64,000 nt of DNA, from NCBI RefSeq assembly GCF_015291725.1, contig NZ_CP030038.1:1353001-1417000 (forward strand), written 5' to 3'. Positions 8,699 to 18,621 of the stretch are shown piece after piece (position 1 is the first letter of the stretch; every line of letters begins with the position of its first letter). The position numbers and the translations under genes were made by a program. Below the pieces are notes generated by a model that was given only the letters and a program-made list of their open reading frames with translations, was not told the DNA's origin and ran no database searches. The stretch is from Bradyrhizobium sp. CCBAU 51765. GTDB lineage: Bacteria > Pseudomonadota > Alphaproteobacteria > Rhizobiales > Xanthobacteraceae.

Positions 8699-9259
8699 AT
8701 GAATCAGATGCTGCAAGATCCCCAAGCCGAAACGTCCCAAATACAGCCGCCGCCGGTTCCCGCGGACCCGGCACCTTCGCATCCGCGCTTCGCCAAGCCG
8801 CAGCGGGTGGCTTTCGTGCAGGCCTGCTGGCACCGCGACGTGGTCGCGGAGGCCCGCATCGCCTTCATGAAGGAGGCGGAAGCCCGTCACCTCACCCACG
8901 TCGACGTGTTCGAGGTGCCGGGTTCGTTCGAGATCCCGCTGCACGCGCAGGTCCTCGCCAAGACGCGGCGCTACACCGCGATCGTCGCCGCCGGCCTCGT
9001 CGTCGACGGCGGCATCTACCGGCACGAATTCGTTGCCGACACCGTGATCAAGGCGCTGATGGATGTGCAACTCCGCACCGAGGTGCCGGTGTTCTCCGCG
9101 GTGCTAACCCCACAGCAGTTCCACGAGACCGAGGTGCACTACGACTTCTTCCGCAAGCATTTTGCCATCAAGGGCGTCGAGGTCGCGGCAGCCTGTGCGG
9201 AGACGTTGCACGGCCTGGAGCGCCTGCGCGGCCAGGTCGCGGCGGGAATCGTGGGGTAG
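8699..9259 (+). CDS. ribH2: 6,7-dimethyl-8-ribityllumazine synthase, RibH2 type
   Basis: 186 residues. The enzyme condenses a ribitylamino-pyrimidine with dihydroxybutanone phosphate to form lumazine, the direct riboflavin precursor. Signatures: FVQACWHRDVV, VFEVPGSFEIPLHAQVL, and a nucleotide/phosphate segment AAGLVVDGGIYRHEFV. It resembles the decameric RibH2 class of Brucella and Mesorhizobium rather than the RibH1 that sits in ribD–ribE–ribH–nusB operons. It stands alone behind an FMN riboswitch, as reported for Brucella ribH2. The start at 8699 (MNQMLQD) has GAGGAAAG upstream; an in-frame ATG at 8642 lacks this. Confidence 0.92.
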   Translation: MNQMLQDPQAETSQIQPPPVPADPAPSHPRFAKPQRVAFVQACWHRDVVAEARIAFMKEAEARHLTHVDVFEVPGSFEIPLHAQVLAKTRRYTAIVAAGLVVDGGIYRHEFVADTVIKALMDVQLRTEVPVFSAVLTPQQFHETEVHYDFFRKHFAIKGVEVAAACAETLHGLERLRGQVAAGIVG

Positions 9260-9264
9260 GCAAT

Positions 9265-9370
9265 GGTCATTCCGGGGCGCGCGTAGCGCGAGCCCGGAAT
9301 CCATTTATCGACACGGAATGCTGCAAGATGGATTCCGGGTTCGGCGCTGACGCGCCGCCCCGGAATGACG
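9265..9370. repeat. Palindromic repeat, family B
   Basis: GTCATTCCGGGGCGCGCG ... GCCGCCCCGGAATGAC inverted arms with inner GAGCCCGGAATCCAT / ATGGATTCCGGGTTC, between the converging ribH2 and prs genes. Relatives: 11232–11331 and 33367–33471, plus a half copy near 23556. Confidence 0.8.
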
Positions 9371-9373
9371 GTG

Positions 9374-10327
<954 letters not shown>

Positions 10328-10521
10328 GGACGCTTCCTCCCGCGCTTTGCTGGATACGACGTTCAACATCAGAAAATACCCACTGGAAGCACGGTTACGA
10401 CGGGCGAGGAAATATCAGGCCGGAGGCTGCAATGGCAACCCGGGATGCTACGTTTTCCCTTTGAAAATCCAGAGTCGGGTCAACGGCTTGGCCGCAACTT
10501 GAGGCCGTGGTTTAGCGAGGG

Positions 10522-11148
10522 TTATTGCTCGGCATAGCCGAGGGCCGAGGCCGGCATGTCCGACCGCGGAGCGTCCTTGATGACGCTCGCCACCGCCGGT
10601 CCGCGCAAGGCCGGAGCCGCGCCCGGTGCATCCGGCGTTCCGTTGATCATGTTGGAAAGTCCGCTGAATCCGGCCTGGGCGATCTTCCGCAACACGAGAT
10701 CGTCAGCAGCCGCCCAAGCATCACGTGTCGCGTCGCGGCCGCCCTTGGCCGAGGTCGGTTCCTCGCCGGAGAGGCGCAGCGCCCGCTGCTGGTTGGCGTC
10801 GTAGACGTCCCAGACCCAGGCGATCACCGTCTTGCCGCGCACCACCTGGGCGGAGAGGTAGCTGCGCACGCGGTAGGCGGCCGTGCCCTCGCGGGAGACC
10901 ACGGACAGGCTGCGCAGCTTGGATTCGCTGTCGAGCACCCCGACCATGCGGTCGAACACCTGCGGCGGCGGTCCGTCGATGGATTCGAACGCCACCGTGG
11001 CGCCGCCACCGCCGCTCGGCGCCATCGCATAGGAATTGCCCGGCGCGTTGCCGCCGGCGCAGCCGCCAAGCGCAGTCGCAGCCGCCAGCAGCACGACCGC
11101 TAGCACGCGCGACCCCGCGCGGCGCAGAAAAGATGACGCTTCCCTCAT
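10522..11148 (-). CDS. Putative lipoprotein of unknown function
   Basis: 208 residues beginning with a signal sequence (RRAGSRVLAVVLLAAATALGG) that ends in a lipobox LGGC around residue 30, so it should be lipidated and sent to the envelope. The mature part has a predicted alpha/beta domain (FESIDGPPPQVFDRMVGVLD, YRVRSYLSAQVVRGKTVIAW) and a low-complexity Pro/Ala C-terminus. No enzyme motif is recognised. It lies between pgeF and prs on the same strand. Lgt, encoded 2 kb upstream in the same run, would be the enzyme that lipidates it. Confidence 0.8.
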   Translation of the reverse strand: MREASSFLRRAGSRVLAVVLLAAATALGGCAGGNAPGNSYAMAPSGGGGATVAFESIDGPPPQVFDRMVGVLDSESKLRSLSVVSREGTAAYRVRSYLSAQVVRGKTVIAWVWDVYDANQQRALRLSGEEPTSAKGGRDATRDAWAAADDLVLRKIAQAGFSGLSNMINGTPDAPGAAPALRGPAVASVIKDAPRSDMPASALGYAEQ

Positions 11149-11231
11149 TATGGAGGGCAGCGATATCGTTAAAACGCATTAACGTCTAGGGCGGCGGCGC
11201 CACAGGCTGCTGTCATCCGTGTCTAAGCACC

Positions 11232-11331
11232 GTCATTCCGGGGCGATGCGAAGCATCGAACCCGGAATCTCGAGATTCTCTGGTGCGCAAGCGCACCATG
11301 GTTCGGCTCTTCGAGCCGCCCCGGAATGACG
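11232..11331. repeat. Palindromic repeat, family B
   Basis: GTCATTCCGGGGCGATGCGA ... TTCGAGCCGCCCCGGAATGAC with inner arms around GGTGCGCAAGCGCACC, between pgeF and the lipoprotein gene. The inner part is itself a perfect small palindrome. Confidence 0.75.
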
Positions 11332-11348
11332 GCGTGTTGCCCCTGTGT

Positions 11349-12116
11349 TCACGCTTCGAGCGCGATCGCGTGAACGTGCCGGCCGTAGTCCGGCTCCTTG
11401 CGATGCACCGAGCGGCGATAGCTGAAGAAGCGCTCGTCGGCATAGGTGTCGAGGCCGAGATCGTCGATCATCAGGATGCCCGCCATGTCCAGCCGCCTGC
11501 GGATGAAGCCGGCGAGATCGAACATCGCGTGGCCCTCGCGCACGGACGGGATGAAGAACATCGCGTTCTCGGCGTCCGCCTCGATGAAACGCGTCACGAA
11601 CTCGTTGCCGACCTCGTAGCTCTCCTGCCGGATCAGGGGGCCGATCGCGGCGATGATGCCGCCGCGCGTTGCGCCGAGCGTCTCCATCGCCGAGATCGTC
11701 GCTTCCAGCACGCCGGTGAGTGCGCCCTTCCAGCCGGCATGCGCGCCGCCGATCACGCGCGCATTGGGATCGACGAACAGCACCGGCCCGCAATCGGCAG
11801 TGGAGACGCCGAGCGCAACGCCTGGCGTCCTGGTCACCAGCGCGTCGCCCCTGGGTCGTGGCCCGTTCGGCCACGGCGCATCGGCCACGAGCACGTCGGG
11901 CGAATGGATCTGGTGCAGGCTGAGGAAGCGCTCGGGCGCGACGCCGACATGCTCGGCCATGCGGCGGCGGTTCTCGGCGACGAGGGCCTGATCGTCATGG
12001 GAGCCGAGCCCGCCGTTCAGCGCGGAATAGATGCCGCCGGAGACGCCGCCTTCGCGGGTGAAGAAGGCATGGCGCAGGCCCGGCACGGCGGACAGCAGCG
12101 AGGAAGCCAGCGTCAT
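11349..12116 (-). CDS. pgeF: Peptidoglycan editing factor / multicopper-like polyphenol oxidase family
   Basis: 255 residues of the YfiH/PgeF (DUF152) family. Conserved metal/nucleoside-site residues are present: LHQIHS, STADCGPVLF and GGAHAGWKGAL. E. coli PgeF limits misincorporation of serine for alanine into peptidoglycan precursors, and some homologues act on purine nucleosides, so the exact role here is open. The start at 12116 overlaps the stop of the upstream methyltransferase gene (ATGA), indicating an operon. A longer frame to 12584 is the shadow of the methyltransferase. Confidence 0.9.
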   Translation of the reverse strand: MTLASSLLSAVPGLRHAFFTREGGVSGGIYSALNGGLGSHDDQALVAENRRRMAEHVGVAPERFLSLHQIHSPDVLVADAPWPNGPRPRGDALVTRTPGVALGVSTADCGPVLFVDPNARVIGGAHAGWKGALTGVLEATISAMETLGATRGGIIAAIGPLIRQESYEVGNEFVTRFIEADAENAMFFIPSVREGHAMFDLAGFIRRRLDMAGILMIDDLGLDTYADERFFSYRRSVHRKEPDYGRHVHAIALEA

Positions 12117-13231
12117 GAGGTCTCTCCGGCCTGTTCGAGATCGCTGAGGCCGGCAAGGCCCGTCAGCCGCGGCTCGGAGATGCCGAGCACCTTGAACATC
12201 GAGCCCATGCCGCCGCGCCCGGTATCGGTCAGGCGCTTGAGCGCGACCGAAATGTCGGTGGCGACTTCGGGTGTCGCCTTCTGCATCAAGGCCGCGGCGC
12301 GGGTGTCGATGCCGATCCGCTTGAGGAAGTCGCCTTGCGTTACCGGGCCGTGCACGCGGGCGCCGACATCCTCGGCCGCGCGCGCCAGCGCCTGGAAGTC
12401 GACATGGGCGGTGACGTCGGCCTGGCCCGGGGCTTTCAAGGGATCGGTGAAGCTGTGGCGCGCGATGGCCTGGAAGGTGTCGCCGGCATCGCTGCGCAGA
12501 TGGCCGTAGTCGATGATGAGCGCCGCGCCGTCCTGGTCGCGCACGCGCGTGGCGAGCTTCATGATCTCGCCGTCGGGCCGCCACTCGAAGACCGCCCCGA
12601 TGGGCGCCGCGCGCACCAGAGGCGGCAGCAGCACCTCGAAGCGCGGTGTCGGCTCCGGCGCCGCGCCGAACTGAAGCTTGCCGTTGGGGTCGATCTCGAT
12701 CACACGCTCGTGCCAGCCGTTCTCGAGCCGCACCATCTGGCGGACCGGCAGCACGTCGAAATATTCATTGGCGAGGATGATGCTTGGGCCGTCCGGTACG
12801 TCGTCGATGCTGTCATGCCAGGCGATGTTGCGCACGTTCGCCAGCATCGCGCTCTGCCGTTCGCGCAGGACGAGATTGACCTCGACCAGGTGGATGTTGA
12901 GCGCCTGGTAGAGCGGCGGCAGCACGCGCAATGCGCGCAGCGCATCCGCCATCATGGTGCCGCGGCCGGGGCCGAGCTCGATCAGCCGCAGGAATTGCGG
13001 CGAGCCCATGTGCTTCCAGACCGAGGCAGTCCACAACCCTAAGAGCTCGCCGAACATCTGGCTGACTTCGGGGGCGGTGGTGAAGTCGCCCTCGCGCCCG
13101 AGCGGATCGCGCGAGACGTAATAGCCGTAGCGCGGATGCATCAGGCACAATTCCATGTACCGCCAGACCGGCATCGGGCCTGAGGATTTGATCAGCGCCT
13201 TGATCTCGTTCAGGAGCGGCGAGTCGGTCAC
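12113..13231 (-). CDS. MidA/NDUFAF7-like SAM-dependent methyltransferase
   Basis: 372 residues of the DUF185 family. N-terminal motif YGYYVSRDPLGREGDFTTAP is the family hallmark, followed by the SAM-binding loop LIELGPGRGTMMADALRAL and the NEYFDVLPVRQ motif IV. The eukaryotic relative NDUFAF7 (MidA) methylates an arginine of complex I subunit NDUFS2, and an equivalent role on NuoD is plausible but inferred. The start is a GTG at 13231 (TDSPLLNEIKALIK). The longer frame would read through lgt. It lies 20 bases after lgt and overlaps pgeF by 4 bases, a common alphaproteobacterial order. Confidence 0.88.
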   Translation of the reverse strand: MTDSPLLNEIKALIKSSGPMPVWRYMELCLMHPRYGYYVSRDPLGREGDFTTAPEVSQMFGELLGLWTASVWKHMGSPQFLRLIELGPGRGTMMADALRALRVLPPLYQALNIHLVEVNLVLRERQSAMLANVRNIAWHDSIDDVPDGPSIILANEYFDVLPVRQMVRLENGWHERVIEIDPNGKLQFGAAPEPTPRFEVLLPPLVRAAPIGAVFEWRPDGEIMKLATRVRDQDGAALIIDYGHLRSDAGDTFQAIARHSFTDPLKAPGQADVTAHVDFQALARAAEDVGARVHGPVTQGDFLKRIGIDTRAAALMQKATPEVATDISVALKRLTDTGRGGMGSMFKVLGISEPRLTGLAGLSDLEQAGETS

Positions 13232-13251
13232 GGCTGTCTTCTCGAAATGAA

Positions 13252-14097
13252 CTAACGAATGGCCTGGAGGGGCTTCGCCGCCCCCCGCTTGACAGCCCAT
13301 ACAATAAGTAGCGCGCCGACGATAAGCATCGGGATCGACAACAGCATGCCCATGGTTAACCCGCCCCAGAGGAAACCGAGCTGCGCGTCCGGCTCGCGGA
13401 AATGCTCGCCGGCGATGCGGGTCAGGCCGTAGATCAGGATGAACGCGCCGAGGATCATGCCGGGGCGCTTCAGCGCGCCGAAGCGGATCATGATCGCGAG
13501 CACCGTGAACAGCAGGATGCCCTCCATGCCCGCTTCGTAAAGTTGGCTCGGATGGCGCGGCAGCTGCGTCGGATCGTTGGGGAAGACCATCGCCCAGGGC
13601 AGGCTCGCATCCGTGGCGCGGCCCCACAATTCGCCGTTGATGAAGTTGGCGATTCGTCCGAGCAGCAGCCCGACCGGGGCGACGGCGGTGGTGATGTCGC
13701 CGAGCGACAGGATCGGGATCTTGTTGCGATAGGCGAACCACATCACTGCGACGACGCAGCCGAGGAAGCCGCCGTGGAAGGACATGCCGCCCTCCCACAA
13801 TCTGAAGATCGCGGCGGGATGATCGATGAAGAAGGGCAGGTTGTAGAACAGCACGTAGCCGGTGCGGCCGCCGAGGATGATGCCGAGCGTGACCCACAGG
13901 ATGAAGTCGTCGACCTGCACCAGCGAGATCGGCGCCGGTCCGCCCCACAGGCGCTGGTTCTTCAGGAGCGAGCGCGCATAGAGCCAGCCGAACACGATGC
14001 CGCAGATATAGGCCAGCGCATACCATCGGATCGCGAATGGACCGATCTCGATCGCGATCGGCTTGAAGGCGGGAAAGTCGATCAGCAGAAAGGGCAT
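13252..14097 (-). CDS. lgt: Prolipoprotein diacylglyceryl transferase
   Basis: 281 residues and about seven membrane segments. Lgt transfers diacylglycerol from phosphatidylglycerol to the lipobox cysteine of prolipoproteins in the inner membrane. The signature [17 protein letters not shown] is clear, and the essential-region motif SFHGGFLG precedes it. The start at 14097 ([20 protein letters not shown]) is the family's usual beginning; the longer frame to 14280 overlaps the divergent promoter. It heads a minus-strand operon with the methyltransferase and pgeF, divergent from the ubiK-like gene. Confidence 0.95.
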   Translation of the reverse strand: MPFLLIDFPAFKPIAIEIGPFAIRWYALAYICGIVFGWLYARSLLKNQRLWGGPAPISLVQVDDFILWVTLGIILGGRTGYVLFYNLPFFIDHPAAIFRLWEGGMSFHGGFLGCVVAVMWFAYRNKIPILSLGDITTAVAPVGLLLGRIANFINGELWGRATDASLPWAMVFPNDPTQLPRHPSQLYEAGMEGILLFTVLAIMIRFGALKRPGMILGAFILIYGLTRIAGEHFREPDAQLGFLWGGLTMGMLLSIPMLIVGALLIVWAVKRGAAKPLQAIR

Positions 14098-14298
14098 CGC
14101 GCCTTCTATGTCTGGACGAGATTGCGGCGACGGAGCACCAGCAGCGGGCGCCGCGTGATTCTTCTTATGCAGGCACGTTGAATACGATTGCAAGGAAACC
14201 GGTTCATGACAAGGATACCGGCGATCGGCTCTTGAACCGTTCGATGCGGATTGCCATTGTCTTTTCGACAGTTCGCGCAAAGTTTATCGGAGGCCGAA

Positions 14299-14550
14299 AT
14301 GACCCAGACCAGCAACCGGTTGTTCGACGAGATCGGCCGCCTGATGAACGACGCCGCCGGTGCCGCCCAGGGCGTCAAGCGCGAGTTCGACACCGTGATG
14401 CGCACCCAGGCGGAGAAATTCCTGCGCGACATGGACCTCGTCAAGCGCGAGGAGTTCGAGGCGGTCAAGGACATGGCGCGCCTCGCGCGCGAGGAGAACG
14501 AAGCGCTGAAGGCAAGGATTGCAGCGCTGGAGGCCAAGCTGGGCGGGTAA
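14299..14550 (+). CDS. UbiK / BMFP-family accessory protein
   Basis: 83 residues, mostly a long amphipathic helix ending in a coiled coil (REENEALKARIAALEAKLGG). This is the BMFP/DUF526 family, which includes the Brucella membrane fusogenic protein and E. coli UbiK, an accessory factor for ubiquinone synthesis. A GGAGG lies 5–9 bases before the ATG at 14299 and decides the start. It is divergent from lgt. Whether it serves ubiquinone synthesis here is inference. Confidence 0.85.
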   Translation: MTQTSNRLFDEIGRLMNDAAGAAQGVKREFDTVMRTQAEKFLRDMDLVKREEFEAVKDMARLAREENEALKARIAALEAKLGG

Positions 14551-14571
14551 TAAGACGGCCGGACGTCTCTG

Positions 14572-14730
14572 ACCCTCCCCTGGAGGGGGAGGGTCGATCG
14601 CGCGTAGCGCGAGCGGGGTGGGGTGACAGTCTCTCCGCGTTGAACAGTGCCCGTGGGGAGAGATCACCCCACCCCGTCTCACATTTCGCTGCGCTCAATG
14701 TGAGCCTACCCTCCCCCTCCAGGGGAGGGT
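14572..14730. repeat. Palindromic repeat, family A
   Basis: ACCCTCCCCTGGAGGGGGAG and CTCCCCCTCCAGGGGAGGGT arms about 160 bases apart. Inside is a second pair (AGCGGGGTGGGGTGA ... TCACCCCACCCCGT). It occupies the gap before rplY. Confidence 0.85.
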
Positions 14731-14891
14731 AGGAACCCGTTCCTGCCAGCCCATTCTCCTTGTCATTTCCGCATCTTCCGGGTAAAAGCCCGCCACGTTC
14801 GCGGCCCCCGCACCCCTGGAGGCTTGCTGCGGATGATGCCATGGGCCGCGCTGCGGCCCATTAACTTTTGCAAAAACAAGGACTTAACGAC

Positions 14892-15611
14892 ATGGCGACG
14901 ACCGTCAAGGAATTGAAGGCGACCGCACGTCCGAAGAGCGGCAAGGGGGCCGCCCGGGCTGAGCGTCGCGCCGGCAGAGTGCCCGGAGTGATCTACGGCA
15001 ACAACCAGCCCCCGCTGACGATCTCGATCGAAGATCGTGAACTGCGCCAGCGCATCCTCGCCGGCCGGTTCCTGACCACGCTGGTCGACATCGACCTCGA
15101 GGGCAAGAAGCACCGCGTGATTCCGCGCGACTACCACCTCGATCCGGTCAAGGACTTCCCGATCCATGTCGACTTCATGCGGCTCGGCGAAGGCGCCACC
15201 ATCCGCATCAGCGTGCCCTTGCACGTGGTGAAGGCGGAAGGCTCGCCGGGCGTGAAGCGCGGCGGCACCGTTAACATCGTCGCCCACGCGATCGAGCTCG
15301 AATGCGGCGTCGAGAGCATTCCGCAGTACATCGAGGCCGATGTCGGCTCGCTCGAAATCGGTCACTCGCTGCATCTGTCGGACGTCAAGCTGCCGGCCGG
15401 CGTGAAGGCGCTGACTCGCGAGGACGCGACCCTCGTCACCATCGTGCCGCCGTCCGGCTACGCCGAAGAGCAGAAGGCCGCGGCTGCGGCGGCTGCCGGT
15501 GGCGCGGCTCCGGGCGCTGCGGCGGCTCCGGCGGCTGGTGCGGCTGCTCCGGCTGCTGCTGCTCCGGCGGCGGCTGCCAAGGCTCCCGCCGGCGGCGACA
15601 AGAAGAAGTAA
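14892..15611 (+). CDS. rplY: 50S ribosomal protein L25 / general stress protein Ctc
   Basis: 239 residues: an N-terminal L25 domain (ATVKELKATARPKSGKGAAR, about 1–95) that binds 5S rRNA, a C-terminal TL5-type beta domain (about 100–190), and an Ala/Gly/Pro-rich tail ending in lysines. The tail (about 45 residues, from the AEEQKAAAAAA stretch) is typical of alphaproteobacterial Ctc proteins. The ATG at 14892 is used; an in-frame ATG at 14868 would add eight residues. The next genes pth and ychF form the conserved rplY–pth–ychF order. Confidence 0.95.
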   Translation: MATTVKELKATARPKSGKGAARAERRAGRVPGVIYGNNQPPLTISIEDRELRQRILAGRFLTTLVDIDLEGKKHRVIPRDYHLDPVKDFPIHVDFMRLGEGATIRISVPLHVVKAEGSPGVKRGGTVNIVAHAIELECGVESIPQYIEADVGSLEIGHSLHLSDVKLPAGVKALTREDATLVTIVPPSGYAEEQKAAAAAAAGGAAPGAAAAPAAGAAAPAAAAPAAAAKAPAGGDKKK

Positions 15612-15669
15612 TCTCTCAAGGCTGGCGCGCGGTCCCTGATCGCGCGCCGAGCGAGGGGCGCGCCGCGTC

Positions 15670-16281
15670 ATGCGACTCTTTGTTGGGCTCGGCAATCCCG
15701 GCGCGAAATACGCACGCAACCGGCACAATATCGGCTTCATGGCCGTCGACGAGATCGCGCGGCGTCATGGTTTCGCACCATGGCGCCGCCGCTTTCAGGG
15801 CGAGACCTCGGAAGGCACGCTCGGGTCTGAGCGCGTGATCCTGCTCAAGCCCACGACCTACATGAACGAGTCCGGCCGCAGCGTTCAGGAAGCGGCAGGT
15901 TTCTTCAAGATCGCGCCAGGCGACGTCACCGTGTTCCATGACGAGCTCGAGCTGCCGCCGGGCAAGGTGCGGGTGAAGATCGGTGGCGGCATCGCCGGCC
16001 ATAACGGGCTGCGTTCGATCTCGGCGCATATCGGCAACGACTACCGTCGGGTCCGGCTCGGCATCGGTCATCCCGGCGTCAAGGAACTGGTGCACGGCCA
16101 CGTGCTGTCGGACTTCGCCAAGGCCGACAACGAATGGGTGGCGACGCTCTGCGATGCCGTCGCCGAGCACGCTGGCCTGGTCGCCAAGGGCACGGACGCG
16201 ACCTTCGCCAACAGGGTGCATCTCGCCATGCAGGCGAAGGGATTTTTGAGCAAGGACGACAACGGAGAGAAATCGAACTGA
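15670..16281 (+). CDS. pth: Peptidyl-tRNA hydrolase
   Basis: 203 residues; frees tRNA from stalled peptidyl-tRNAs. The N-terminal motif [20 protein letters not shown] contains catalytic H19 (H20 in E. coli). The second signature is [13 protein letters not shown] and the third GHNGLRSI, with the H-bonding aspartate in [16 protein letters not shown]. It follows rplY by 58 bases. Length and motifs are normal. Confidence 0.96.
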   Translation: MRLFVGLGNPGAKYARNRHNIGFMAVDEIARRHGFAPWRRRFQGETSEGTLGSERVILLKPTTYMNESGRSVQEAAGFFKIAPGDVTVFHDELELPPGKVRVKIGGGIAGHNGLRSISAHIGNDYRRVRLGIGHPGVKELVHGHVLSDFAKADNEWVATLCDAVAEHAGLVAKGTDATFANRVHLAMQAKGFLSKDDNGEKSN

Positions 16282-16290
16282 TCTCTCTCC

Positions 16291-16406
16291 GTCACGGCCG
16301 GACAAAAGCGCGAAGCGCGTCTTTGCGCCAGATACCCGGCCATCCACGCCTTTCTTTCTCCGCGGAGCGAAGGACGTGGATGCCCGGCACAAGGCCGGGC
16401 ATGACG
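16291..16406. repeat. Palindromic repeat, family D-like
   Basis: Imperfect inverted repeat: GATACCCGGCCATCCACGCC and GGACGTGGATGCCCGGCACA around a short TTTCTTTCTCCGCGG core, between pth and ychF. It is related to the CATGCCCGGGC family seen near 3240, 5597 and 38106. Confidence 0.65.
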
Positions 16407-16452
16407 ACTTCAACGAACGCACGCGCCCGCGGCGCGAAGACTGGAAGAGACC

Positions 16453-17550
16453 ATGGGATTCAAATGCGGGATCGTCGGATTGCCCAATGTCGGCAAGTCG
16501 ACCTTGTTCAATGCGCTGACCGAGACGGCCGCGGCGCAGGCCGCGAACTATCCATTCTGCACCATCGAGCCGAATGTCGGCGAGGTCGCCGTGCCCGATC
16601 CGCGGCTGGAGAAGCTGGCCGCCATCGCCAAGTCCGGCCAGATCATTCCGACGCGGCTGACCTTCGTCGACATCGCGGGCCTCGTGCGCGGCGCTTCCAA
16701 GGGCGAAGGCCTCGGCAACCAGTTCCTCGCCAATATCCGCGAGGTCGATGCCATCGCGCATGTGGTGCGCTGTTTTGAAGATTCCGACATCACCCATGTC
16801 GAGGGCAAGATCGCCCCGCTGGCCGACATCGAGACCATCGAGACCGAGCTGATGCTCGCCGATCTCGACAGCCTCGAGAAACGCGTCGACAATCTCACCA
16901 AGAAGGCCAAGGGCAACGACAAGGACGCCAGGGAGCAGCTCGATCTCGTCAACCGCACCCTGGTGCTGCTGCGCGAGGGCAAGCCCGCGCGCCTCGTCGA
17001 GCGCAAGCCCGAGGAGGAGCGCGCCTTCTCCATGCTCGGCCTGCTGTCGTCCAAGCCCGTGCTCTATGTCTGCAACGTCGAGGAAGGCTCGGCCGCGACC
17101 GGCAATTCGTTCTCGAAGGCCGTGCAGGAGCAGGCCGCCAAGGAAGGCGCGGTCGCCGTCGTCATCTCCGCGAAGATCGAGTCCGAGATCGCCACCATTT
17201 CACGCGAGGAGCGCGCCGAGTTCCTGGAGACGCTGGGGCTGGAGGAAGCCGGCCTCGATCGCCTGATCCGCGCCGGCTACACGCTGCTCGACCTCGTCAC
17301 CTACTTCACCATCGGCCCGAAGGAAGCGCGCGCCTGGACCATCCATCGCGGCACCAAGGCGCCGGCCGCGGCCGGCGTGATTCATACCGACTTCGAAAAA
17401 GGCTTCATCCGCGCCGAGACCATCGCGTATGAGGACTACGTCGCGTTCGGCGGCGAAGCCGGCGCGCGCGATGCCGGCAAGCTCCGCCTCGAAGGCAAGG
17501 AATACGTCGTCGCCGACGGCGACGTGATGCATTTCAGGTTCAATACGTAA
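16453..17550 (+). CDS. ychF: Redox-regulated ribosome-binding ATPase YchF
   Basis: 365 residues of the Obg-family. P-loop [14 protein letters not shown] at the N-terminus and G3-type [17 protein letters not shown]. The G4 position reads NVEEG instead of NKxD, which is why YchF prefers ATP over GTP. A TGS domain fills the last ~85 residues. It binds ribosomes and is linked to stress responses in other bacteria. It follows pth across a palindromic repeat in the widely conserved pth–ychF order. Confidence 0.96.
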   Translation: MGFKCGIVGLPNVGKSTLFNALTETAAAQAANYPFCTIEPNVGEVAVPDPRLEKLAAIAKSGQIIPTRLTFVDIAGLVRGASKGEGLGNQFLANIREVDAIAHVVRCFEDSDITHVEGKIAPLADIETIETELMLADLDSLEKRVDNLTKKAKGNDKDAREQLDLVNRTLVLLREGKPARLVERKPEEERAFSMLGLLSSKPVLYVCNVEEGSAATGNSFSKAVQEQAAKEGAVAVVISAKIESEIATISREERAEFLETLGLEEAGLDRLIRAGYTLLDLVTYFTIGPKEARAWTIHRGTKAPAAAGVIHTDFEKGFIRAETIAYEDYVAFGGEAGARDAGKLRLEGKEYVVADGDVMHFRFNT

Positions 17551-17563
17551 GCTGGATTTCGTG

Positions 17564-17709
17564 CCCCGGACGCAGCGCAGCGCTTCCCTGGCGATGCGAA
17601 GCATCGTCCAGTGCGGTGCGCTGCAGAGCCGGGCCCAGAAGTCTTGATTGCGGAGGCATGGTCCCGGCTCTGCGTCGCGTCATTTCATGCCGCGCCGCGT
17701 CCGGGACAC
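17564..17709. repeat. Palindromic repeat, family H
   Basis: GTGCCCCGGACGCAGCGCAG ... GCGCCGCGTCCGGGACACG outer arms with inner GAGCCGGGCCCAGAAG / ATGGTCCCGGCTCTGCG arms, in the 165-base gap between the converging ychF and DUF4282 genes. Confidence 0.75.
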
Positions 17710-17715
17710 GAGGCC

Positions 17716-18012
17716 TCACCGTATCCCGCCGCCCTGGTCGCGGATCGCGCCGAGATGCTCGTTGATGCGGAAGACGATCAGGATCAGCTCCGCGACGATG
17801 CGCGAGAACACGATGCCGACCACGACGCTGGCGATCGAGGAGAGCAGCACCAGGAAACCGCCGAACGGGCTGATCGCCATCGCGGCCAGGCCAGAGAAGA
17901 TGCCGGAGAGGCCGAACAGGCAGATCAGCGCGATCACCAGCCAGTAGAAGGTCTTGATGATCGTCGGCGTGATGAAGCGGTCCCATTGAAACAGGTCGCT
18001 GAATGAAAACAT
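17716..18012 (-). CDS. DUF4282-like small membrane protein
   Basis: 98 residues with two hydrophobic segments (TFYWLVIALICLFGLSGIF and FGGFLVLLSSIASVVVGIVF) separated by a short loop, followed by a charged C-terminal tail (RINEHLGAIRDQGGG). This matches small membrane proteins annotated DUF4282, whose role is unknown. The ATG at 18012 (MFSFSDLFQWDRFITP) is preferred over an upstream in-frame ATG at 18138. It is divergent from the MaoC genes. Confidence 0.75.
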   Translation of the reverse strand: MFSFSDLFQWDRFITPTIIKTFYWLVIALICLFGLSGIFSGLAAMAISPFGGFLVLLSSIASVVVGIVFSRIVAELILIVFRINEHLGAIRDQGGGIR

Positions 18013-18168
18013 CGCTCTCCCCAGGGGCAAATCAGGCCTCGGCCGTCGGTAGATCCGACTCAGGATCAACGCCGACACCCCATATGTAGCACGAGCCATG
18101 CGGGCCGGCGGGTTGAGATTGCCGCAAAGTGCGGCCACAATCTGTCATTTCCGCCAACCCATCCCAAG

Positions 18169-18621
18169 ATGACCCTGACCTTCGAAGATTTCCCGCCCGG
18201 CCGGTTCGGAACGTTCGGCCCGCGCCATGTCACCCGCGACGAGATATTGGCCTTTGCCGCCGAGTTCGATCCGCAGCCGATGCACCTCGACGAGGCGGCG
18301 GCGGCGAAAAGCATGCTGCGCGGCCTGTCCGGCTCGGGCTGGCACCTGTGCTCGCTGATGATGCGGATGATGGCCGACGGCTTCATCACCCGTGCCGCAT
18401 CGCTCGGCTCGCCCGGCGTGGATGAGGTGCGCTGGATGTCGCCGCTTCGACCCGGCGACGATCTCATGCTCGAGGTCGACGTGGTGGAGGCGCGCGCCTC
18501 GAAGAGCCGACCGGAGCTCGGCATCGTCAAGTTCAAATGCACCGTGCGCAACGCGGCGGGACAGGCCCTCGCCGAGATGACCTCGCCGATCCTGATCAAG
18601 CGGCGCGAGGGAGCGGCCTGA
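18169..18621 (+). CDS. MaoC-like (R)-specific enoyl-CoA hydratase, first of a pair
   Basis: 150 residues, a single hotdog domain. The hydratase motif is FAAEFDPQPMHLDEAAA, containing the Asp–x4–His catalytic pair of MaoC-type hydratases, then GLSGSGWHLCSLMMRMM. Its stop overlaps the start of the next MaoC gene (TGATG), so the two are translationally coupled and may form a heterodimer, a common arrangement for split double-hotdog hydratases. No thiolase or ligase is next to them. The substrate is unknown. Confidence 0.85.
   Translation: MTLTFEDFPPGRFGTFGPRHVTRDEILAFAAEFDPQPMHLDEAAAAKSMLRGLSGSGWHLCSLMMRMMADGFITRAASLGSPGVDEVRWMSPLRPGDDLMLEVDVVEARASKSRPELGIVKFKCTVRNAAGQALAEMTSPILIKRREGAA

Noticed and set aside
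12117-12584. The upstream extension of the pgeF reading frame
   Set aside because: It overlaps the methyltransferase gene in another frame and is Arg-rich, typical of a shadow frame; the ATGA overlap start at 12116 is better.
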